Below, piece after piece: positions 6,231 through 11,212 of a DNA stretch of 11,212 bases. Position numbers and translations under genes: made by a program. This DNA is from CAYGZM01 sp964354365 (GTDB lineage: Bacteria > Planctomycetota > Phycisphaerae > Sedimentisphaerales > Anaerobacaceae): positions 1 through 11,212 of the forward strand of contig CAYGZM010000123.1 in NCBI GenBank assembly GCA_964354365.1, given 5' to 3'. The notes under the pieces were generated by a model, which was not told where the DNA came from, ran no database searches, and saw only the letters and a program-made list of their open reading frames with translations. Numbering within the stretch: the stretch's first letter is position 1; each line of letters opens with the position of its first letter.

Positions 6231-6323
6231 ATGACCATGAATCGAGAGGAACTAATCATTATGCTCGCCGTCCTTGCGGTGGGAACGGCCGTCATCATCC
6301 TCCTGGTGATCAGCGGATCCTAA
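6231..6323 (+). CDS. Small single-span membrane peptide, 30 residues
   Basis: ATG at 6231 to TAA at 6321-6323. A second in-frame ATG at 6237 would give 28 residues. A short polar start (TMNREEL) is followed by one unbroken hydrophobic span, LIIMLAVLAVGTAVIILLVI, at about residues 8-27, then SGS and the stop. Residues NREE put negative charge on one side of the membrane. The ribosome binding site is weak (cacgggt for the first ATG, GGGT for the second). I do not recognise a family. The clean hydrophobic span argues for a real small protein, while the weak translation signal argues against. It lies alone between non-coding DNA and the thioesterase gene. Confidence 0.4.
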   Translation: MTMNREELIIMLAVLAVGTAVIILLVISGS

Positions 6324-6394
6324 CCCCACACTTGCAGGGACGGACCTTTTACTACAAAGCCACCCCCGGCATCAATCAGTCCCCCGAAACATCC

Positions 6395-6424
6395 TTGCAA
6401 AACAGCATACCACCGTAATAATAG
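6395..6424 (+). promoter_or_regulatory. Possible promoter of the thioesterase gene
   Basis: TTGCAA (6395-6400) and TAATAG (6419-6424) are 18 bp apart, about 57 bp before the chosen ATG at 6481. This is a reasonable but not strong match. Confidence 0.35.
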
Positions 6425-6480
6425 AGCCGATTCAGTGCATAGTCTTGTGCAATGCAAATTCCAAAAGCCGACGCGAAGAC

Positions 6481-7206
6481 ATGGACACCAGGGAAGATAC
6501 ATTCACCGTCAGAACCTACCAGTGCCAGCCCGATGGCAGCATCAAGGTGGCCTCGCTGATGCATTACTTGCAGGAAATCGCCGCCGTCCACGCGGAACAG
6601 CTTGGCTTCGGCATGCACAGACTGAATGAAATAGACAGCTATTGGGTGCTGTCAAACCTCAGAATAGAATTCGCCCAATTCCCGAAATGGAACGACCGTA
6701 TAACCATTAAGACCTGGCCGAGCGGCCATACCCGCTCAACGGCCACAAGAGAGTTCATCGGTAAAAATCAGGATGACCGCGAGCTATTCAAGGCCGCCAG
6801 CGAATGGATGGTCTTGAACAGACACAGCAGCCGACCCAGGAATCTGTCCAAGCTCAATTTGAACCTGCCCGACGACGGGCCGAAAGTAATATCCACAACC
6901 CTTGAGAGACTGGAACCGCAAACCATCTACAGTCAGACCGAACGGGTGCGCGTGCCCTATAGCTCGATCGACCTGAACGGGCACGTCAACAACACCGAAT
7001 ACGTCCGCTGGAGCATCGACGCATTGAGAAGAGCACTCGACTTCAAGGGAGAAATCCGCAGCGTGCAAGCCACCTACTTCTGCGAAGCCTTCGAAGGTGA
7101 TGAGCTGGAGCTGCTGCTTTCTTCCGACCGGCACGGGTGCTTCTGTGTCCTCGGAAGAAACCCGGATAGCCAAACCAACGTCTATGCAGTGGAAATATCC
7201 TGCTAA
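6481..7206 (+). CDS. Acyl-ACP thioesterase (FatA/FatB-like, double hotdog)
   Basis: Hydrolyses acyl-ACP to free fatty acid and ACP in the cytoplasm. From ATG 6481 the protein has 241 residues, normal for bacterial members of the Acyl-ACP_TE family. The first hotdog covers about 1-130, with the FTVRTYQCQPDGSIKVASLMHYLQE start typical of the family. The second covers about 150-241 and carries the signature DLNGHVNNTEYVRW (164-177), with D164, N166 and H168 at the known active-site positions. E202 in FCEAFEGDEL matches the downstream catalytic acid region. A TTG start at 6445 would add 12 polar residues. ATG 6481 is preferred because the family fold begins right after it, although its ribosome binding site is poor (gcgaagac). 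Substrate chain length cannot be read from the sequence. Confidence 0.9.
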   Translation: MDTREDTFTVRTYQCQPDGSIKVASLMHYLQEIAAVHAEQLGFGMHRLNEIDSYWVLSNLRIEFAQFPKWNDRITIKTWPSGHTRSTATREFIGKNQDDRELFKAASEWMVLNRHSSRPRNLSKLNLNLPDDGPKVISTTLERLEPQTIYSQTERVRVPYSSIDLNGHVNNTEYVRWSIDALRRALDFKGEIRSVQATYFCEAFEGDELELLLSSDRHGCFCVLGRNPDSQTNVYAVEISC

Positions 7207-7314
7207 GTGCAACAGTTTGATCATACAGAAACTCACGAGACTGTTCCTATCGTAGCAGCTACGGGATTTTGAGAAAAGAGACGCAAGAATTCGCTATTGC
7301 CTGTTCGCAATTTT

Positions 7315-7331
7315 GTTGATACTCTATCAAC
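7315..7331. repeat. Perfect 7-bp inverted repeat before the membrane-protein gene
   Basis: GTTGATA-CTC-TATCAAC, centred about 31 bp upstream of the GTG start at 7354. It could be an operator half-site pair or a small mRNA hairpin. It has no T-run and is too AT-rich for a typical terminator of the thioesterase gene. Confidence 0.45.
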
Positions 7332-7353
7332 GGTTCAATTTAGGGGCTGAATC

Positions 7354-8250
7354 GTGGAATTGTCGTTGTCAACGAAGTTACGAATAGCCGCGGCGGCAGC
7401 CGTAGGAGTGATCCTGATTGGTATTCTGGCTTGGCCTTTGGCCAAACCGGACGAGCCGTTCGGCGCTGTGCGCCCCGGCAACTTGAGCCTGGCAGGGGCT
7501 GCGATTCTGCTGGGTTTGGCGTTCGCGTCCGGCTTGGTCGGCTATTTCGTCTCCTGGCCCCACGGGCGTGAAATCGGCATCCTGGCGGTCCCGTCGGGCT
7601 TGGCTATCTGGGCCGTCCGCACCGGCAATATGGCCTCGCAGGTCCAGTTGAACCCGACCATCGAGCAGCGAGAAGCGTTGCTGGCCGGGCTCAAGTGGGA
7701 GCCGCTCTTTTGGCTGGCAATCGTCGCCGTGGGATTCGTCGGCGTGCTTTGCGGTCAAATGATCCGCTCGACCCACGCGCCCGCCCACGCGGCAGAAAAA
7801 CCTAAGTCCAAGTCAAATACATACTTAAATGCCGTAATCGCTGTCGTCGCTTCGATGTTGATAGCTCATTTCTCGCTCGGCAGGCTCGCCCAGGACATCC
7901 AAATGGCCGACGGTACGGTAGGTTCAGTCCTGTCCCAGCCGGCCATTGGCCAGATCGTTTTTGGAGTTGTAGTTGCGTTCGGGCTGGCAGCTTTCCTCGT
8001 GAAGAACCTCCTCGACGCCGGCTACGTCTGGCCGATAATCGCCACCGCCTTAGTAACTCCCTTTGCCATAACAGCTTACGTCAAACCCGATGTTCTGGAT
8101 CGTCTTGCCGAATCCTGGCCGCCTGTGTTCTTCTCCAACACCACCGCGGCGATATTGCCCGTACAAATCGTCGCTCTCGGCACAATTGGGGCGATTGCCG
8201 GCTACTGGATGGGCATCCGATACGATTTCTGGCGAAAACACGAGATATAG
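7354..8250 (+). CDS. Integral membrane protein with about eight transmembrane segments, unknown function
   Basis: 298 residues from GTG 7354, supported by AGGGG 7 nt upstream. Hydrophobic segments lie at about 9-29, 44-66, 73-89, 117-136, 157-175, 195-218, 224-242 and 265-287. A polar loop at 138-155 (STHAPAHAAEKPKSKSN), rich in Lys, His and Ala, divides the protein into halves of three or four and four or five segments. The C-terminus, GIRYDFWRKHEI, is positively charged. I recognise no catalytic or transport motif, so no function is assigned. It follows the thioesterase gene on the same strand after 147 bp, too far to claim an operon, with an inverted repeat in the gap. The composition (Ala, Gly, Val, Leu) and length are ordinary for a membrane protein. 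Confidence 0.8.
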   Translation: MELSLSTKLRIAAAAAVGVILIGILAWPLAKPDEPFGAVRPGNLSLAGAAILLGLAFASGLVGYFVSWPHGREIGILAVPSGLAIWAVRTGNMASQVQLNPTIEQREALLAGLKWEPLFWLAIVAVGFVGVLCGQMIRSTHAPAHAAEKPKSKSNTYLNAVIAVVASMLIAHFSLGRLAQDIQMADGTVGSVLSQPAIGQIVFGVVVAFGLAAFLVKNLLDAGYVWPIIATALVTPFAITAYVKPDVLDRLAESWPPVFFSNTTAAILPVQIVALGTIGAIAGYWMGIRYDFWRKHEI

Positions 8251-8428
8251 TCGGCCAAACCAGCGGGTTGCCAGATTGGAGACATCTTTTTTCAAAAGCT
8301 CCTCTTCCCTGTAAACCCCTGTAATCCAACGGCTTACGACTTTAGCGTCTCATAATCAGGCTGTCTGCCCCAAACAAAAACAAAAATGCTTGTTTCTGGC
8401 CTGAGAATTAGCCGAAAATATAGTTGGT
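8251..8428. other. Intergenic region between the membrane-protein gene and csrA
   Basis: It contains two CCCTGTAA boxes 10 bp apart (8307-8314 and 8317-8324) and the inverted pair TCAGGC (8356-8361) / GCCTGA (8399-8404). Between the arms lies an A-rich stretch with AAACAA and TTGTTT facing each other. No gene is seen, and no clear terminator for the upstream gene. Confidence 0.4.
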
Positions 8429-8456
8429 TAAAGTTTTGTCGGTATCGAGCCGTTTT
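8429..8456 (+). promoter_or_regulatory. Sigma28 (FliA)-like promoter upstream of csrA
   Basis: TAAAGTTT (8429-8436), 12 bp, then GCCGTTTT (8449-8456). The sigma28 consensus is TAAAGTTT-N11-GCCGATAA, so the -35 is exact, the -10 keeps its GCCG core, and the spacer is one base longer than ideal. Initiation near 8463 would give a leader of about 114 nt for csrA. A flagellar sigma factor would suit a CsrA linked to motility. Confidence 0.5.
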
Positions 8457-8462
8457 AGCAAT

Positions 8463-8569
8463 GGAAGGCTATCCAGGGCCGACGGACACAGGCTTCTGAC
8501 GAGCACCTCGGACGAACAGAGCGCCGGAGTTACTCGTACACAATATGGTAAAGCCAGCCGACAAAAGGA
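8463..8569 (+). promoter_or_regulatory. csrA 5' leader with five GGA motifs (possible CsrA autoregulation)
   Basis: GGA triplets, the core of CsrA-binding sites, occur at 8463-8465, 8484-8486, 8510-8512, 8526-8528 and 8567-8569. The last lies inside the ribosome binding site AAAAGGAG (8563-8570). Three are preceded by C (CGGA). This layout matches the known way CsrA represses its own translation by covering the Shine-Dalgarno. A pairing GTCGG (8439-8443) / CCGAC (8479-8483) also brackets the presumed start. Confidence 0.5.
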
Positions 8570-8576
8570 GTTAATA

Positions 8577-8846
8577 ATGTTGGTGCTAAGCAGACAAAGA
8601 GATGAGTCAATCATGATTGGCGATAACGTCGAGATTACGATCGTTGACGTCCGGGGGGACAAGGTTCGTCTGGGCATAACGGCCCCAAAGGAGATACCGG
8701 TCCATCGCAGGGAGATATACGACGCTATTCAGCGTGAAAAGGCCGCAGCAAAAGACTCTCCAGAGCACCCGGAGAACGTGAACCGGGACGAGCCGGAGAA
8801 AGTCGCATCAAAAAAGCCCCAGAAGGAACCCCAGGCGCATCCGTAA
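8577..8846 (+). CDS. csrA: Carbon storage regulator CsrA with a charged C-terminal extension
   Basis: RNA-binding dimer that controls translation and mRNA stability by binding GGA motifs. 89 residues from ATG 8577, with AAAAGGAG 6 nt upstream. Residues 1-55 are textbook CsrA: MLVLSRQRDESIMIGDNVEI at the start, VRGDKVRLGITAPKEIPVHR, and the helix REIYDAIQREK. The key RNA contacts L4, R6, V42 and R44 are all present. About residues 57-89 form a hydrophilic tail rich in Lys, Glu and Pro, longer than the usual total of about 60-70 residues and probably disordered. The gene has its own promoter-like element, a GGA-rich leader and a downstream terminator, so it is probably monocistronic. No fliW or flagellin gene is visible next to it. 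Confidence 0.95.
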   Translation: MLVLSRQRDESIMIGDNVEITIVDVRGDKVRLGITAPKEIPVHRREIYDAIQREKAAAKDSPEHPENVNRDEPEKVASKKPQKEPQAHP

Positions 8847-8890
8847 GCAGGCAGAACCTCACAGGATTTTCCCCAGAGCACCCGTTTTCG

Positions 8891-8928
8891 CCCCATTTAA
8901 GCAGCCGCTTGAGCCAGGGGTTTTTTTT
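8891..8928 (+). terminator. Probable intrinsic terminator of csrA
   Basis: CCCC (8891-8894) pairs with GGGG (8917-8920). An inner hairpin, AAGC-agcc-GCTT (8899-8910), lies between them, followed at once by eight T residues (8921-8928). The stem is interrupted, but the T-run and its place 45 bp after the csrA stop support the call. Confidence 0.6.
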
Positions 8929-8987
8929 ATGCGCGCAGCTTTGGTCTTCACAGGTGGATAGCCTGCGGCATGCTGCCAACTACTGAC

Positions 8988-9227
8988 ACCGTAGGCAGCG
9001 AAATTCTCCAGAATCCTTGTCCCGCCGGCAGGCGGCAGCGACTCATTGACGGCGTCGTTGAGATTGAAGCCTTGCCTTAAAAGATCCCAATAGTCTTCTT
9101 CAAATTGATTGTATTTGCCGAGTATGTCAGACTCCAACGCCGCTTGTTTCCAACCCACAAACAACTGGTCGCCGATGGGAGAGTTTTTAACCTTGCCAGC
9201 GACGGCTTTTCTTCCAGGATCGGCACT
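8988..9227 (-). pseudogene. Possible gene relic: C-terminal fragment of an unidentified protein
   Basis: Minus-strand reading continues in frame past the TAA of the lipoprotein gene (9228-9230). It gives a protein-like stretch including GDQLFVGWKQAALE and YNQFEEDYWDLLRQGFNLND before fading into low-quality sequence near 8988. Only a TTG at 9164 offers a start and there is no ribosome binding site. The pattern VGW, then FW/YW, LL, a G and an A resembles the tail of some caspase-like or gingipain-like peptidase domains, but that is only an impression. A degraded gene end is the most cautious reading, and chance open frame is possible. Confidence 0.25.
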
Positions 9228-9656
9228 TTAATCTCTTTGGCGTATCACTCCGTATTCGACAAGAAGATCATAGAGTTCTTCAGAATAACCACATGTAAAT
9301 TCGACCTTTTTGGATTTATCGTCCCAGCAGAAGTTCAAAATCAGCCCTTGATTTTGTCCATCAATTACAGCCATCTTTGTACCCAGGCAGCCCTCAGGCA
9401 GAGTATCGCGTTGGCTCTGGGAAATGGCTACCCGAAGCCTCTCGATTTTCTCGGGATCGGTAATTCTCGCAAATTCAGTGCAATCTTTGATCTCTTCAGC
9501 ATCATCATATAGAAAAATGAGCATCTTTATATCGTGGTGGCGTCCAACGTCCTCGAAAGTCGGAGCCCACCGAACCTTTGAGAGGTCAAGACTGTTAGAA
9601 CGACAAGAGACGAAGCTCAACAGGAATAAACTCAGAAGCAGAACCATTTGTCTCAT
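9228..9656 (-). CDS. Small putative lipoprotein, unknown function
   Basis: 142 residues from ATG 9656, with AGAGG 7 nt upstream. The N-terminus is a lipoprotein-type signal: MRQ, a hydrophobic core (VLLLSLFLLSF), then SFVSC with C18 as the likely lipidated cysteine. Phe at -3 is unusual, so the lipobox is imperfect. The mature part is acidic and mixed, with four further cysteines (positions 58, 90, 109 and 121) that could form two disulfides in the periplasm. No family is recognised. It lies 47 bp after the pseudopilin-like gene on the same strand and is probably co-transcribed with it, which suggests a shared envelope role, though nothing more specific is visible. Confidence 0.65.
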   Translation of the reverse strand: MRQMVLLLSLFLLSFVSCRSNSLDLSKVRWAPTFEDVGRHHDIKMLIFLYDDAEEIKDCTEFARITDPEKIERLRVAISQSQRDTLPEGCLGTKMAVIDGQNQGLILNFCWDDKSKKVEFTCGYSEELYDLLVEYGVIRQRD

Positions 9657-9703
9657 TTTTCAACCTCTTCTTTACGGAACACCCGACTTGACATACCCCG
9701 GCA

Positions 9704-11137
9704 TCAATAATCCAGTTTGATACCAGCCCGTTGAGGTCCAGCTTCGCTTCGTTGTTGAATGGGCCAATAGACGATATCCGCACATCGTGTTGCGGGTAAT
9801 GGCATTCGAGGTCCCAAGAACCGCGTTGGCTGTTCGATTGTTGTTGTTCCGCCGTTGTCTGAAAAATCCGCGCCAATGCTGTAGAGTGTGAAACCATCGG
9901 CTGTACGCTTGTAAACTAAGGGACCGCTACTGTAGGGATCGTTCGGAACAGCTTGCAGATAACCGGAAGAAACAAGCCCATTAAGCGTTTCGGGGAATTG
10001 GCCAGTATCGATCTTATATCGCAAAATTGCGAGGATAGTAATCAAAGCTTCCGTCTGAGCTCTTGTTTTGTGATAATTATGAAAAATGCTATTAGCGTCT
10101 ATGCCTATGTCAAAAATTTCCAACGATATATACCGTTTATTGATGTTTTCTATTTCCCTGAAGTAATCGCGACCTTCATCTTTAATTTGCCACGGCGTTT
10201 TTGTTATCACTTGATTGAAAAGAGAAAAGGTTTGTTCAATTTGCTTAGCTGCCTGCTTCTTGGTCGGGCCGGTAAAGCAACTCAGCTTGATTTTACGTTC
10301 ATAAATTTTACCTTCACCGACAAGAGGTATTACGATGTCAAAGCCCATCCGCCACCATAATCGCCCGGCTCCCCTGCCGTTATCGACGAATGTCCGCTGT
10401 AACATATCATAGTCAAGAAGTCTCTCAGCCTGAGAACCTGGAACATAAGTATCTGTATCAAGTTCCTGCTGCAAGTCATCCTGAAAGAATTTTGAGGCTC
10501 TGTTATCGACCTGCACCCTATCCAGGATGACAAGTGCAGCGCTGACGGCCGTCTGTTTTATGCGAAGTCCGACATGCTGCTCCGACGGAAGCACATTTGG
10601 ACGACATTTATGTTTGCCGGCACGGTAGCAATCAAGTATGTTTTCAAATGCAGCATGAAACCGGCCTTCAAGGGCGGTAAGCTTCGCTTCCCAAATAAGT
10701 GCATTAGTCAACTCTCGATACACAGCCAATTCAGGAAGCATCATGCTGCCCATAAAGTTGTCTTCTTGGGCTTCCCTCTCCAGCCAGTAATAAGGTTTAT
10801 CCACGGCTTCTCTGAAGTACTCAAAGGCTTGTGTATTTGAAGTTAGCCACTCTTGCAGCAGAGCCTGGTCAGCGCTATTAAAATCCTCAGGCCAGTCTAT
10901 ATGCGGGTATTCGAATTTGTCAGGCGTCTCAACAAATGTATCAAAAGCTTTCTGATAGTAAGGTGCGGCATTTTCGTTCGGATCATAATCCTGCGGACGG
11001 GACATCCGGTTGTATTCAGCCACATAGTTGACGGTAATCTTCGGTTTTGCTGTTACAAACAGCGCGATTTTGACAATTAGTGCCACCAACAGAAGCCCGG
11101 CAACAGCCAACAGCAACTTCTTATTTGTTAGTCTCAT
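9704..11137 (-). CDS. N-anchored envelope protein with C-terminal GspG-like pseudopilin module
   Basis: 477 residues from ATG 11137; GGGA lies about 12 nt upstream. MRLTNKK and a hydrophobic span (about 8-29) anchor the N-terminus in the membrane. The long middle part (40-350) is mainly helical and polar, with repeated YxxAFD/FxxxREA-like patches and no known motif. The segment 360-430 matches the type II pseudopilin core: an ALITILAILRYKIDTGQFPETL helix-to-loop transition, then VPNDPYSSGPLVYKRTADGF, then LYSIGADFSDNGG, where GspG has its calcium-binding loop. DIVYWPIQ (454-461) is a typical ending of planctomycete members. Proteins of this layout are frequent in planctomycetes and lack a known function. 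The gene leads a likely two-gene operon with the lipoprotein. Confidence 0.75.
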   Translation of the reverse strand: MRLTNKKLLLAVAGLLLVALIVKIALFVTAKPKITVNYVAEYNRMSRPQDYDPNENAAPYYQKAFDTFVETPDKFEYPHIDWPEDFNSADQALLQEWLTSNTQAFEYFREAVDKPYYWLEREAQEDNFMGSMMLPELAVYRELTNALIWEAKLTALEGRFHAAFENILDCYRAGKHKCRPNVLPSEQHVGLRIKQTAVSAALVILDRVQVDNRASKFFQDDLQQELDTDTYVPGSQAERLLDYDMLQRTFVDNGRGAGRLWWRMGFDIVIPLVGEGKIYERKIKLSCFTGPTKKQAAKQIEQTFSLFNQVITKTPWQIKDEGRDYFREIENINKRYISLEIFDIGIDANSIFHNYHKTRAQTEALITILAILRYKIDTGQFPETLNGLVSSGYLQAVPNDPYSSGPLVYKRTADGFTLYSIGADFSDNGGTTTIEQPTRFLGPRMPLPATRCADIVYWPIQQRSEAGPQRAGIKLDY

Positions 11138-11212
11138 TTCTCAGCATTCCCTATGGGTCTAATCCCAGATGGTTGAGATTGATGAACCCACGACCCCATA
11201 TGATTGAGCTGC
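11138..11212. other. Upstream region of the pseudopilin-like gene
   Basis: 75 bp to the window edge. No clear -35/-10 pair is seen on the minus strand, so the promoter probably lies outside the window. Confidence 0.3.

Noticed and set aside
6784..7236. Minus-strand open frame of 150 codons
   Set aside because: Antisense to the conserved active-site half of the thioesterase.
8341..8365. tRNA-Met-like anticodon loop (CTCATAA) after the membrane-protein gene
   Set aside because: The flanking bases do not pair into a 5-bp anticodon stem and no acceptor or T arm is found.
8424..8576. 51-codon N-terminal extension of csrA
   Set aside because: Canonical CsrA begins at ATG 8577 with a strong Shine-Dalgarno; the extension is the promoter and leader read as codons.
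9595..9897. Alternative minus-strand frame of 100 codons at the end of the pseudopilin-like gene, suggesting a frameshift
   Set aside because: The main frame ends with DIVYWPIQ, which fits this protein type, and no abrupt loss of similarity is seen.

Overview
The window looks like a chromosomal segment from a planctomycete, most likely of the Phycisphaerae/Sedimentisphaerales type. The reasons are the intergenic repeats (the 'KTNPIKAN/NNEQRT/RNTRYEIR' repeats read on the minus strand, and the TTCGACAAGCTCAGGGC repeat), a large N-anchored protein with a C-terminal GspG-like pseudopilin module, and a bacterial acyl-ACP thioesterase. This placement is inference from pattern memory, not a search result.

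Layout. 1-794 (-): the N-terminal 264 residues of threonine synthase, running off the left edge. 795-1180: its leader, filled with period-7 tandem repeats and two exact copies of a 22-bp repeat. 1333-1361 (-): a near-consensus sigma70-type promoter pointing through those repeats into thrC. 1402-1452: a REP-like element. 1499-5299 (-): a lone 1266-codon gene for a Rad50/SMC-like zinc-hook ATPase fused at its C-terminus to two LexA-like S24 domains, the first degenerate and the second with an intact Ser/Lys pair. 5300-6230: about 930 bp without a convincing gene. It holds a promoter for the ATPase gene, roughly nine helical turns of phased A/T tracts (predicted curved DNA), and a 107-bp nested inverted repeat apparently interrupted by a second repeat.

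6231-8846 (+): a 30-residue membrane peptide, an acyl-ACP thioesterase, an eight-segment membrane protein of unknown function, and csrA. csrA has a sigma28-like promoter, a leader with five GGA triplets, and a probable intrinsic terminator. 8988-11137 (-): a gene for an N-anchored pseudopilin-like protein, followed 47 bp later by a small lipoprotein gene, probably one operon, and then a possible gene relic.

How the genes work together. Most are independent housekeeping or surface functions. thrC makes threonine, the thioesterase releases fatty acids from ACP, and CsrA acts post-transcriptionally and probably on its own mRNA. The standout is the isolated ATPase-S24 fusion, surrounded by repeats and curved DNA. 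Its architecture (ABC/SMC sensor or motor plus an SOS-type protease domain in one chain) suggests a self-contained stress-response or phage-defence protein. That role is inferred from domains alone.
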